A stretch of 64,000 bases of DNA from the NCBI RefSeq assembly GCF_026805325.1, contig NZ_JAPRAT010000018.1, forward strand, positions 1 through 64,000, written 5' to 3'. The number at the start of each line of letters is the position of its first letter. Position 1 is the stretch's first letter. Under the pieces are notes generated by a model. It searched no databases. It worked only from the letters and a program-made list of their open reading frames with translations, and was not told where the DNA came from. Below are positions 1 to 7,791 of this stretch, in pieces. Made by a program: the position numbers and the translations under genes. The stretch is from Natronobacillus azotifigens. Lineage in GTDB: Bacteria > Bacillota > Bacilli > Bacillales > Amphibacillaceae.

Positions 1-227
1 TCAATTCTGTCCGAATCAACCACTATTTCGGACAACCTAGTCTTACTTTTACTCAATTCTGTCCAAATCAACCACTATTTCGGACAACTTTGCCTTACTT
101 TTATTCAATTCTGTCCGAATCAACCACTATTTCGGACAACTTTGCCTTACTTTTATTCAATTCTGTCCGAATCAACCACTATTTCGGACAACCTTGCCTT
201 TCTTTTATTCATTTCTGTCCGAACCTC
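1..227. repeat. 52-bp tandem repeat with hairpin (array T1)
   Basis: Four full units begin at 1, 53, 105 and 157, and a fifth decays from 209 after TGTCCGAAC. The period is exactly 52 bp. Each unit holds an inverted repeat, TGTCCGAA...TTCGGACA, with an 11-nt loop (one arm mismatched in unit 2), followed by a T-rich linker. The array probably continues upstream of the window. The short reading frames across it repeat the same peptide and are not genes. Confidence 0.9.
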
Positions 228-360
228 TCTTGCGTGTACTCAAATCCGACTTATCCTGCTCTTTCTCTATCTTAACGACTCTCACCATTGCTTTTCAAAC
301 CTTATAAAAGCTCTTAACCCTTGGTATATCAGCAAAAAACTTATACTTTTCTGGATAAGA

Positions 361-446
361 AAAACAATAAGAAGCTTCTTCTGTGACGGACTGATGGTGA
401 CAAGCTGGCGTTTATTTGTTGAGAAGCAACCATCATCCCCTAATGT
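361..446. repeat. Dispersed structured element, family F copy 1
   Basis: It shares the blocks AAAACAATAAGAAGCT, TGATGGTGACAAGC and AAGCAACCATCA, in the same order and strand, with a second copy at 19319-19427. TGATGGT (392-398) pairs with ACCATCA (429-435) to close a stem. The interior differs in length and sequence between copies. No coding potential is seen. Function unknown; a structured RNA or a relic of a small mobile element are both possible. Confidence 0.6.
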
Positions 447-536
447 AGGAACCCAATTTTTTGATCCTTATAGAAAAAACACAACAATTGATACACTGTA
501 CTGGAGGCAAAAATCTTCCCTATACAACAACAAAAA

Positions 537-577
537 AACAGTCCAATTAGCTGAAAATTGAACTGTTTTTTGCTTTG
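537..577. terminator. Bidirectional intrinsic terminator
   Basis: An inverted repeat AACAGTCCAATT / AATTGAACTGTT is flanked by an A-run on the left and a T-run on the right. It lies just beyond the stop of the minus-strand FMN alpha-hydroxy-acid oxidase and would end the met operon on that strand. Confidence 0.75.
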
Positions 578-597
578 CCTGTTTCTTACTATGTTTT

Positions 598-1722
598 TTA
601 TCGTTTTTCTTCAATGATCGATTGGTCAATCATTTGAATGGTTGGTATCCCAACAATAGCTAAACTAGTGTCGAGATCGGAGAGTAAATTCTTCAATACG
701 TCCGTAACTCCGGCCTCACCATTTGCTAAACCATACACATAAGGGCGACCGAGTAAAACGGCATCTGCTCCTAGTGCTATTGCCTTAATAATATCAGACC
801 CTCGTCTAATTCCGCCATCTACTAATACAGGAATTTCCCCATTAACCTCTTCTACAATGGCAGGTAGTGCGGATAAGGAGCTTCTAACTCCATCCAGCTG
901 TCGTCCACCATGATTAGAGACAATGATTGCATCAATGCCAAATTGTACAGCTTTTGCAGCATCATCTGCTCTCAAAATGCCTTTTAATAGAATGGGAAGC
1001 GATGTTTGTTCGCGTAACCATGCAAGCTTCTCCCAAGTCAGATTTTGTTTTAATAAAATGTTTCGAATGACAGGGATTAATTCGCTATCCTCTAACAAAT
1101 CATCTGAATTGTACTTTGCTTGAAAAACTGGATCGGATACAAAATTAGCCATACCAGCTCCTGTTTCCATAGGGAAATAGCCGTTATGCAAATCTTTTTC
1201 TCGCCACCCTAATAAAGGGGTATCAACGGTTACGACAATCGCATCATAGCCGACCGACTCTGCACGTTTCACCAAACTTGTTGCCACGTCATCATCATTT
1301 GGCCAATATAATTGAAAATAATGAGGGGTGTCTTGCATTATCTTACTAACCTCTTCTAGAGCTACTGATGACACGGTACTTGTTATATAGGGAATATTTA
1401 ATTTAGATGCACTGGATGCCGAAGCACGCTCTCCATCGGGGTGTACTACGGTTTGAAAACCAACAGGAGCTAACAAAAATGGTGCAGCTATTTTTCTGTT
1501 TAATAGATTAGTAGACAGATCCCGTTCTTCAACGTTCGTTAAGACATAGGGAAGTAGGTCCCACTGTGAAAAGACTTCCCGATTTTTTATTAACGTTTCT
1601 TCCGCACCAGATCCACTCTGTACATAATCAAATGCGCCTTTTGTTAATTTTGTTTTGGCTAATTCTTCCCATTGTTCATATGTAAATGGTTCAGAACTTG
1701 GCTCTAATTTTAAGATGGTCAA
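598..1722 (-). CDS. FMN-dependent alpha-hydroxy-acid dehydrogenase/oxidase (lactate oxidase family)
   Basis: This 374-residue cytosolic protein belongs to the FMN alpha-hydroxy-acid oxidase family (lactate oxidase, glycolate oxidase, lactate 2-monooxygenase), which oxidises L-2-hydroxy acids to 2-oxo acids. The C-terminal half carries the catalytic-histidine motif SNHGGRQLDG, then the phosphate-binding LVDGGIRRGSD and GADAVLLGRPY. Length is typical. The start is TTG, 9 nt after a strong AGGAGG. It lies about 80 bp downstream of metQ2 on the same strand, with no terminator seen between, so it is probably the last gene of the SAM-riboswitch operon. That context suggests the substrate may be 2-hydroxy-4-methylthiobutyrate or a similar hydroxy acid rather than lactate, but this is inference. 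The exact substrate cannot be read from sequence. Confidence 0.85.
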   Translation of the reverse strand: MTILKLEPSSEPFTYEQWEELAKTKLTKGAFDYVQSGSGAEETLIKNREVFSQWDLLPYVLTNVEERDLSTNLLNRKIAAPFLLAPVGFQTVVHPDGERASASSASKLNIPYITSTVSSVALEEVSKIMQDTPHYFQLYWPNDDDVATSLVKRAESVGYDAIVVTVDTPLLGWREKDLHNGYFPMETGAGMANFVSDPVFQAKYNSDDLLEDSELIPVIRNILLKQNLTWEKLAWLREQTSLPILLKGILRADDAAKAVQFGIDAIIVSNHGGRQLDGVRSSLSALPAIVEEVNGEIPVLVDGGIRRGSDIIKAIALGADAVLLGRPYVYGLANGEAGVTDVLKNLLSDLDTSLAIVGIPTIQMIDQSIIEEKR

Positions 1723-1800
1723 AGATGTCGCCTCCTAATTAGTCCTTCTTCGGTTTCGTAGCTAAAGAAATCCTAATGACTGAATATCATTAATGGTGTC

Positions 1801-2607
1801 TTACCAAGAAGTGATCAGCGAACCCTGAAACGTTTCTTCTACAAATTGCGCTACTTCTTCTGATTGATAAAGTCTAATTAATGTCTCAAGAACTGCGTCA
1901 TCTTTATTTTCTTCTCTCACTACAATTATATTTACCCATGGTGAGTCAGCAGCTTCAATATAAATCGAATCTTCTGTTGGAACATAGCCATGTTCAATTG
2001 CAAAGTTAGTGTTGATCGCAGCAACCGCTAATTCATCCAATTGACGAGGAATTTGTGAAGCTTCTAATTCAATAAAGTCTAAGTTTAATGGATTATCAGC
2101 AATATCAAGCACGGTTGCTTGATCTGCAACCCCTTCTTCTAATGTTATTAATCCTGCTACTTCAAATAACATTAATGCTCGCGCTCCGTTTATCGGATCA
2201 TTTGGTAAACCGACAGAATCGCCTTCTTCAAGTTCAGTGATATCAGATATTTGTGTAGAATAAATTCCCATAGGAGCATTAACGGTTGTTGCAACTTCTA
2301 CAATATCTAGATTACGGTCCGACTTAAAATTATCCAAGTACGGTTTATGTTGAAAACTATTTACATCAAGATCACCTTCATCCAACGCAATGTTTGGCAT
2401 TACATATTCCGTGAATACTTCAATATCAATAGTCAAGCCTTCAGCTTCTGCTAACTCGGCAACTTTCTCCATAATTTGTTCATGCGGACCAGCAGTTACC
2501 CCAACTTTTAAATGCTCTGATGATAATTCTCCAGAAGTATTTTCTGCACATGCGGTTAACAAACTAGCCACAAATAACACAAGTGCAAATGTGATGATTT
2601 TTTTCAT
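1801..2607 (-). CDS. metQ: Methionine ABC transporter substrate-binding lipoprotein (second copy)
   Basis: A 268-aa NlpA/MetQ-family lipoprotein that captures methionine outside the membrane for MetNI. The N-terminus is a lipoprotein signal with lipobox LTAC, followed by the family signature VGVTAGPHEQIMEKV and the conserved block NIALDEGDLDVNSFQHKPYLD. It is strikingly similar along its whole length to the metQ at 4439-5248, differing mainly in the signal peptide and scattered positions. The two copies therefore flank metN-metI in one operon. A recent tandem duplication is likely, perhaps giving different affinity or stereochemical preference (D-/L-methionine or sulfoxide). The start follows a purine-rich Shine-Dalgarno, and metI lies 77 bp upstream. 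Confidence 0.92.
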   Translation of the reverse strand: MKKIITFALVLFVASLLTACAENTSGELSSEHLKVGVTAGPHEQIMEKVAELAEAEGLTIDIEVFTEYVMPNIALDEGDLDVNSFQHKPYLDNFKSDRNLDIVEVATTVNAPMGIYSTQISDITELEEGDSVGLPNDPINGARALMLFEVAGLITLEEGVADQATVLDIADNPLNLDFIELEASQIPRQLDELAVAAINTNFAIEHGYVPTEDSIYIEAADSPWVNIIVVREENKDDAVLETLIRLYQSEEVAQFVEETFQGSLITSW

Positions 2608-2684
2608 TAGCCGCCCCCGCCTTTTTCTTCTATATTATATCTTCTTGCTTCCATCTTTAAGAAATTTTATTGTCTAACTCCTAA

Positions 2685-3356
2685 TTAATCCTTCTTCGAT
2701 TTCGTAGCTAAGATATTTCCTAAACTCTGAATCGCTTGAATCAAAATAACTAATAAGACAATCGTTACATACATCACATTTGGTTGGTAACGCAAGTGAC
2801 CAAAGCGATAAGCAACGTCACCTAATCCACCAGCACCAACAAGTCCAGCCATTGCTGTTGCTCCAATTAAGCCGATCGTCGCAATGGTAAGACCTAAAAT
2901 AATCGATGGTTTTGCTTCTTGCACCATCACATGCCAGATAATATGCCTTGTCTTAATGCCCATTGCTTCATAAGCTTCTAGTACTCCCTTATCTACTTCA
3001 AGTAATGCAGATTCCATCAGGCGCGCAATATATGGTGCAGTGTACACAACAAGTGGAACAATAACTCCTCTTACCCCCATCGAAGTACCGACAATAGACC
3101 GAGTGAACGGTAACAGGAAAAATAATAAGATAATGAACGGAATCGAACGAAGGACGTTAATAACAATATTGAGAAATTGATAGACATACTTATTATCCCA
3201 ACTCTTATTGGGACGTGTAAGAACCAACAATACACCTAAAGGTAGACCAAAAATAACAGCGATTAGGAAGGAAATAGACACCATTTGAAAGGTTTCAATC
3301 GTTGCCTCCCAAATCAGGCCTCCCCAACGGTCATAAAATTCGATGATATTATCCAT
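2685..3356 (-). CDS. metI: Methionine ABC transporter permease
   Basis: A 223-aa membrane permease with five to six hydrophobic segments and the BPD-type inner-membrane signature around EAYEAMGIKTRHIIWHVMVQEAKPSI, which docks on the MetN ATPase (the EAA loop). Length and pattern match MetI/MetP. Its start overlaps the end of metN by 8 bp, indicating translational coupling. It works with metN and either MetQ copy to import methionine across the cytoplasmic membrane. Regulation follows from the SAM riboswitch at 5411-5516. Confidence 0.95.
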   Translation of the reverse strand: MDNIIEFYDRWGGLIWEATIETFQMVSISFLIAVIFGLPLGVLLVLTRPNKSWDNKYVYQFLNIVINVLRSIPFIILLFFLLPFTRSIVGTSMGVRGVIVPLVVYTAPYIARLMESALLEVDKGVLEAYEAMGIKTRHIIWHVMVQEAKPSIILGLTIATIGLIGATAMAGLVGAGGLGDVAYRFGHLRYQPNVMYVTIVLLVILIQAIQSLGNILATKSKKD

Positions 3357-4371
3357 TGTTGCTCACCTCACTAACTTGGACTCCCTGTTCTACAAGATAG
3401 GCTAATGCCTTATCCGTTTCATCTTTTGGCCCCTGAATGTGGGCAATCAATTTACCGAATGGTTTATCTTTTAATTGCACAATATTACCTGACAAGATAT
3501 TGGTATGCACGTCAAACTTTTTCGAGATTACAGATAAAGCGGGTTGATCAGCGGATGTACCAACAAAGGTTAGGCTAATGATCGGACCTTGTTTTTGTAA
3601 ATCATCAAAAATTTCACTTGGGAACTCACTTGGAAATAAACTACTTACAAAACGCTGTGTTGTTTGTTGTTGCGGTGCAGAATAAATATCGATGACATTG
3701 CCTTGTTCAATTACCTCACCATTTTCCATAACTGCTACACGATCACATATTTTCTGAATCACGTGCATTTCATGTGTGATTAACAAAATCGTAATACCAA
3801 ATTCCTTATTAATTTTCAGTAATAGTTCTAAAATGGAATCCGTTGTTTCTGGATCAAGTGCACTTGTCGCTTCATCACTTAACAACACATCCGGTTCGTG
3901 TGATAATGCACGTGCAATCGCCACACGTTGCTTTTGACCACCAGAAAGCTGATTAGGAAAAACATTTTTTTTATCTGCTAATCCAACGATAGATAAATAT
4001 TTTTCTACGCGTTCATTGATTTCTGATGCAGCTAAGCCTGTAAGCTTTAGTGGAATGGCAATATTATCGTAAACTGTCGCTGTTTTCAATAAATTAAAGC
4101 CTTGAAAGATCATGCCAATATTCTGTCTTGCCTGTCTCAATTGATCTGTTGACATTTCGTTCAAATGTTCGCCATTAACAAAAACCTCACCAGAAGTTGG
4201 TTTTTCTAATAAATTCACACATCTTACCAACGTACTCTTCCCGGCACCACTATAACCAATCACACCAAAAATCTCGCCTTTTTTTACGTGAAGGGTGACA
4301 TCTTGTAATGCCACCACTTCTTTATTTTTTTTGGACGAAAATGTTTTTGAAATATTTTTCAACTCAATCAT
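3349..4371 (-). CDS. metN: Methionine ABC transporter ATP-binding protein
   Basis: About 340 residues. An N-terminal ABC ATPase domain has Walker A GYSGAGKST, signature LSGGQKQR, Walker B VLLSDEATSALD and the H-loop ITHEM. A C-terminal NIL/ACT-like domain (about residues 260-340) is known in MetN to bind methionine and inhibit transport. Two in-frame ATGs sit six bases apart. The second (4371) lies 8 nt from AAGGAG and is preferred, since the first is only 2 nt away. It overlaps metI and lies about 65 bp below the first metQ, with a small hairpin between (4416-4434). Confidence 0.96.
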   Translation of the reverse strand: MIELKNISKTFSSKKNKEVVALQDVTLHVKKGEIFGVIGYSGAGKSTLVRCVNLLEKPTSGEVFVNGEHLNEMSTDQLRQARQNIGMIFQGFNLLKTATVYDNIAIPLKLTGLAASEINERVEKYLSIVGLADKKNVFPNQLSGGQKQRVAIARALSHEPDVLLSDEATSALDPETTDSILELLLKINKEFGITILLITHEMHVIQKICDRVAVMENGEVIEQGNVIDIYSAPQQQTTQRFVSSLFPSEFPSEIFDDLQKQGPIISLTFVGTSADQPALSVISKKFDVHTNILSGNIVQLKDKPFGKLIAHIQGPKDETDKALAYLVEQGVQVSEVSNNG

Positions 4372-4415
4372 TGTCATTACTCCTTACCGTGATCCATCAT
4401 TGCTTTTCAGCTTAC

Positions 4416-4434
4416 CATAGCTTCCTTCGCTATG
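4416..4434 (-). other. Intercistronic hairpin between metQ and metN
   Basis: CATAGC and GCTATG arms flank a 7-nt loop, located just after the metQ stop and before the metN Shine-Dalgarno. There is no following U-run, so it is not a full terminator. Such hairpins often protect the upstream mRNA and let the binding protein be made in excess over the ATPase and permease. The role here is inferred. Confidence 0.4.
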
Positions 4435-4438
4435 CTAA

Positions 4439-5248
4439 TTACCAAGAAACAACGATCGAACCTTGGAATGTTTCTTCCACAAATTGTGCCACTTCTTCTG
4501 ACTGATACAGCCTAATCAATGTATCAAGTACAGCATCATCTTTATTTTCTTCTCTTACTACGATTAAGTTAACCCATGGTGAGTCAGAAGCTTCAATGAA
4601 GATAGAATCTTCTGTTGGCACATAGCCGTGTTCGATCGCAAAGTTTGTGTTAATCGTTGCTACTGCTAATTCATCCAACTGACGTGGAATTTGTGATGCT
4701 TCTAATTCAACGAAATCTAAATTTAATGGGTTATCCACGATATCAAGCACGGTAGCCTCAGCTCCAATGCCTTCTTCTAAAGTGATTAGTCCTGCTGCTT
4801 CAAATAGCATTAGTGCTCTTGCTCCATTTGTCGGATCATTTGGTAAACCAACGCGATCTCCTTCTTCAAGCTCGGAAACATCAGCTATCTGACTAGAATA
4901 GATCCCCATTGGGAAGTTAACCGTAGTTGCAACCTCAACAATATCTAAATTACGATCAGACTTAAAGTTATCCAAGTAAGGTTTGTGTTGGAAACTATTT
5001 ACATCAAGATCTCCTTCATCCAATGCGATATTTGGCATTACATATTCCGTAAACACCTCTACTTCAATAGTTAAACCTTCATCTTCTGCTAATTCTGCGA
5101 CTTTCTCCATGATTTGTTCGTGTGGACCTGCAGTTACCCCTATTCTTAAATGATCTTCTGATAATTCTCCGGAAGTGTCTCCTCCGCATGCCGCTAATAC
5201 CCCAGTTACAAATAAAATAAGTGCAAATGTTATGAATTTTCTCATCAT
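4439..5248 (-). CDS. metQ: Methionine ABC transporter substrate-binding lipoprotein (first copy)
   Basis: A 269-aa NlpA/MetQ-family lipoprotein and the first gene behind the SAM riboswitch. It has a lipoprotein signal with lipobox VLAAC, then GVTAGPHEQIMEKV and the SFQHKPYLD block. It is nearly superimposable on metQ2 (1801-2607). Differences include the residues after the lipobox and a few substitutions such as NFPMGIYSSQ versus NAPMGIYSTQ. It starts with a double ATG; GGGGAGA lies about 3 nt before the first. It delivers methionine or derivatives to MetNI. Confidence 0.94.
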   Translation of the reverse strand: MMRKFITFALILFVTGVLAACGGDTSGELSEDHLRIGVTAGPHEQIMEKVAELAEDEGLTIEVEVFTEYVMPNIALDEGDLDVNSFQHKPYLDNFKSDRNLDIVEVATTVNFPMGIYSSQIADVSELEEGDRVGLPNDPTNGARALMLFEAAGLITLEEGIGAEATVLDIVDNPLNLDFVELEASQIPRQLDELAVATINTNFAIEHGYVPTEDSIFIEASDSPWVNLIVVREENKDDAVLDTLIRLYQSEEVAQFVEETFQGSIVVSW

Positions 5249-5357
5249 TGTCTCCCCTTTTCTTTTCTGTTTTATATTTTCTTGCTTCTTTATCTCTTAT
5301 CAACTTTTTTCTTAACCATTGTTTGTCTAGTTACAATAGAATACAGTAAAAAGCCAT

Positions 5358-5390
5358 CAAAAAACCTCTTCTAAAGTTAAGAAGAGGTCT
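5358..5390 (-). terminator. Riboswitch-controlled intrinsic terminator of the met operon leader
   Basis: On the minus strand, ACCTCTTCTTAAC and GTTAAGAAGAGGT-type arms form a strong stem followed by TTTTTT. The 5' arm (CTCTTCTT) is also complementary to AAGAAGAG at the 3' edge of the SAM aptamer. This gives the classic mutually exclusive terminator and antiterminator: high SAM exposes the terminator and shuts off metQNIQ. Confidence 0.88.
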
Positions 5391-5410
5391 GGTTAACAAA
5401 TAAAGTCACT

Positions 5411-5516
5411 CTTCTTATCTTTCAAGCTTGTCGCTTGCTGGATTTGGCACAATGACTTCAAAAGTCTGTTGCCGAGGCTTCAAAGGGCCAGTCCCTCCAC
5501 CTCTCTTGATAAGAGA
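5411..5516 (-). promoter_or_regulatory. SAM-I (S-box) riboswitch
   Basis: Read on the minus strand, it opens with CTTATCAAGAGAGGTGGAGG, then GACTGGCCC, GAAGCCTCGGCAACA and GTGCCAA. These are the hallmark S-box blocks (kink-turn, SAM-binding core, pseudoknot strand). It closes with GATAAG to complete P1. The terminator lies about 20 nt downstream, and the first gene, metQ, starts about 160 nt after the aptamer. S-boxes repress methionine uptake and biosynthesis genes when SAM is plentiful. Confidence 0.95.
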
Positions 5517-5546
5517 TAATGCTATGCAATTAATATTGTGATACTT

Positions 5547-5575
5547 ACTTTACAACGAGACTGCTAGATTGTCAA
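5547..5575 (-). promoter_or_regulatory. Sigma-A promoter for the SAM riboswitch / met operon
   Basis: On the minus strand, TTGACA (5575-5570) and TAAAGT (5552-5547) are separated by exactly 17 nt. The start point would fall near 5540, about 25 nt before the S-box aptamer. Position and spacing fit a housekeeping promoter. Confidence 0.85.
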
Positions 5576-5584
5576 ACCTTTTTT

Positions 5585-5606
5585 TAAAAAAACGATTAAA
5601 CAATCG
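5585..5606 (-). terminator. Probable terminator after mtnU
   Basis: On the minus strand, a short CGATT/AATCG stem is followed directly by seven or more T. The stem is only about 5 bp. It separates the mtnU transcript from the met promoter a few bases beyond. Confidence 0.5.
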
Positions 5607-5632
5607 ATGGTTTTTTCATCCAATCTGATATT

Positions 5633-6427
5633 CTATTTTAGTCGATACAAATCTGGACGGCGATCGGTGAATACCGGGATGTTTTGACGCACCTTGTCTA
5701 CTTCACTTAAAGCAATCTCTCCACTTAAGATCGTTTCCTGATCTTTTGCTTCTGCGATCACTTGCCCCCACGGTCCAACGATGATTGAATGACCTCCGAA
5801 CACATTGTTCGGATCACTTCCCACTCGATTGCATGCGACAACAAAACATTGATTTTCTATTGCTCGTGTAATAAGAATCGACCTCCAATGGTCAATTCTT
5901 GGCTCTGGCCACTGTGCAACAACAAACAATACTTTGGTCTGATCAAACATGTGCGTTCGAACCCATTCAGGAAAACGAATATCATAACAGATAAGACCTG
6001 CACAAAGATAATCACCTAACTGAAATAGTCCATCATCATTTCCTTGAACCAAATGCTTTTCTTCATTCATCAAGCGGAACAGGTGTGCTTTGCTGTATTC
6101 TTTTAGCAGATTACCAGATTGATCGAAAATAAGCATCGTGTTCGTGAAACCAGCTACACTTTTTTTCGCAATCGATCCTGCTACGAAATACACTTGATAT
6201 TTCTTTGCTAAATTGGCTAAAAAGGTGATACTTTCTTTTCCTTCAGGATCAGCAATCTGATCAAAAGCTTCTAGGTCATATCCTGTTGTCCATAATTCCG
6301 GTAGCACAATAACATCCGGATTCTTTGTATCTACTGCTTGTCTCACTTTTTCCTCTACCATTAGGTAATTTTTCTTCGGATTACCAAATGCAATATCCAT
6401 CTGTATTAACGCTATACGTAAACCCAA
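5633..6427 (-). CDS. mtnU: Omega-amidase, nitrilase family (methionine salvage, MtnU-like)
   Basis: A cytosolic carbon-nitrogen hydrolase of about 264 residues. The Glu-Lys-Cys triad is visible in PELW, YSKAHLF and GLICYDIRFPE. The family includes YkrU/MtnU, the omega-amidase that hydrolyses 2-oxoglutaramate made when glutamine is the amino donor for transamination of 4-methylthio-2-oxobutyrate. The longest frame starts with GTG directly against AAGGAA; the TTG three codons on (6427) has a 9-nt spacing and is preferred. It follows the HcxA-like dehydrogenase by 66 bp on the same strand, and a divergent mtnE lies just beyond. That supports a methionine-transamination role. General nitrilase-family specificity is hard to prove. 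Confidence 0.82.
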   Translation of the reverse strand: MGLRIALIQMDIAFGNPKKNYLMVEEKVRQAVDTKNPDVIVLPELWTTGYDLEAFDQIADPEGKESITFLANLAKKYQVYFVAGSIAKKSVAGFTNTMLIFDQSGNLLKEYSKAHLFRLMNEEKHLVQGNDDGLFQLGDYLCAGLICYDIRFPEWVRTHMFDQTKVLFVVAQWPEPRIDHWRSILITRAIENQCFVVACNRVGSDPNNVFGGHSIIVGPWGQVIAEAKDQETILSGEIALSEVDKVRQNIPVFTDRRPDLYRLK

Positions 6428-6493
6428 GTTCTTCACTTCCTTGTCTTCTATTTTCCTCCGAAAGTCTCAACTAGCGAGTTTTAACTTGCTGTC

Positions 6494-7597
6494 TCACAGA
6501 CCGGTGTAATCACTTCTTTTATTCAAAACAAACGTTTCCAATTCTTTCATCGCAATTAAGACAGCTTTTTCAGAAGAAGGTTCCATAAAATGAATCGATT
6601 CTCCCTGTTTGGTCGCGGCTTTTGCCACTTTTGCACAAGCCACTTCCAGTTGGGTTAAAATATTCAAATCCGTCAAAGATGCTGGTAATTGCAATTCCTC
6701 ATAATAAGAGAGCAACTTCTCAATTTCATCAAAACGATCCTCTAATGCCAGTTGGACCAAGATACCGTAAGCTACTTTATCTCCATGAAGGATATCATGT
6801 GTCTCTGATAAAACAGTTAAGCCGTTATGAATCGAATGGGCTCCAGCTATTCTTCCGTACCGATCGCCAAACCCACCAACCATACCACCTGCCATAATTA
6901 TCGTTTCCATTACTTTCACAAAAGCTGGTGTAACAGTCTGGTTAGCTAATGCTTCCATCGCAGAGGCACCATCCTGGATTAATACATCTCGACACAAACG
7001 TGCTGCGTGTAACGAAACATCGACCGCCAACGGTTTATGCTCTAAACCTTCTGCAAGAACGGCTGCTTCGTACCATTTTGCAATCGTATCGCCGATTCCA
7101 GCACGCAAGTAACTTTTTGGTGAATCAATAATGATCTGCGGATCAACCGCTACCATGAAAGCGTTTTGAGGGAACATTTCATAATGGGTAAATGCCCCTT
7201 CTTCATCATAAAAAACACTGAGGGGTGTCCACGGTGCGCAGTTAGACGCTAAAGTTGGCACTACAATGTATGGCAGTTGGATATTGTGGGCTGTCGCTTT
7301 TGCAAGATCAATAATCTTTCCACCACCAACCCCAACGATATAATCTACTTGACTCTTTTTTGCTACTTGACTGATTCTTTCTACTTCTTGTTTCGTGCAA
7401 TCTCCTCGATATTTTACTTGTTCTGTATGTAAGGATACCGAATCTACATAGTTCTTTGCCACTTGCCATGATTTTTCCCCATGAATGATTAACCCTTTAG
7501 AAAAGTTTTGTTGTTTTATAAACACTGCCATTTTTTTCAGAGCACCCGACTCACAAACATAGAGATTTGGCGCACCTTGCACTTGTAATGTTTGCAT
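6494..7597 (-). CDS. Iron-containing alcohol dehydrogenase family protein (HcxA/GldA-like hydroxycarboxylate dehydrogenase)
   Basis: About 367 residues of the glycerol-dehydrogenase branch of group III alcohol dehydrogenases. The NAD(P)-binding motif is VGVGGGKIIDLAK (about 90-105), followed by VPTLASNCAPWTPLSV. Metal ligands are expected at D in GIGDTIAKW and the histidines in GAHSIHNGL and HDILHGDKVAYG. E. coli HcxA (YbdH), which reduces 2-oxo acids such as 2-oxobutyrate, is encoded divergently from the methionine aminotransferase YbdL. The same divergent pairing occurs here with mtnE. A role as 2-oxo-acid reductase (e.g. for 4-methylthio-2-oxobutyrate) is therefore attractive but inferred. 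The ATG at 7597 lies 6 nt from GAGGGTG; a GTG 9 bases upstream is less well placed. Confidence 0.75.
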   Translation of the reverse strand: MQTLQVQGAPNLYVCESGALKKMAVFIKQQNFSKGLIIHGEKSWQVAKNYVDSVSLHTEQVKYRGDCTKQEVERISQVAKKSQVDYIVGVGGGKIIDLAKATAHNIQLPYIVVPTLASNCAPWTPLSVFYDEEGAFTHYEMFPQNAFMVAVDPQIIIDSPKSYLRAGIGDTIAKWYEAAVLAEGLEHKPLAVDVSLHAARLCRDVLIQDGASAMEALANQTVTPAFVKVMETIIMAGGMVGGFGDRYGRIAGAHSIHNGLTVLSETHDILHGDKVAYGILVQLALEDRFDEIEKLLSYYEELQLPASLTDLNILTQLEVACAKVAKAATKQGESIHFMEPSSEKAVLIAMKELETFVLNKRSDYTGL

Positions 7598-7791
7598 CTT
7601 TATCACCCTCGCGATTCCTATTATGTCATCAAGATTAGCTTCGTTAAAACGAACAATAATTGATGAAAATTATGACACTAGCATACTGTTGTGTCAAGAT
7701 TCGAAATTGTCGCACAATCTACTTTACAAAAGAATCGTGATTGACTATGATTAATACTAAACTTTTATTCTGTATATTCCGAGGTGTATTT
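7598..7791. promoter_or_regulatory. Divergent hcxA-like / mtnE control region
   Basis: This 194-bp region lies between two divergent genes. It contains an inverted repeat TGACAC-12-GTGTCA (about 7673-7696), a possible operator. TTGACT at 7741-7746 resembles a -35 box for mtnE (TTTATT 17 nt on). No S-box sequence is present here, unlike the met operon leader. Confidence 0.45.

Noticed and set aside
1-227. Possible CRISPR array
   Set aside because: The whole 52-bp unit is conserved; there are no unique spacers. The same applies to 11493-11857.
90-561. Two overlapping plus-strand reading frames (61 and 139 codons)
   Set aside because: They are read through the 52-bp tandem repeat and F element, repeat the same peptide and lack a Shine-Dalgarno.
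5079-5303. 74-codon minus-strand frame over the metQ start
   Set aside because: An out-of-frame shadow of metQ and its leader, with a highly basic, low-complexity product.
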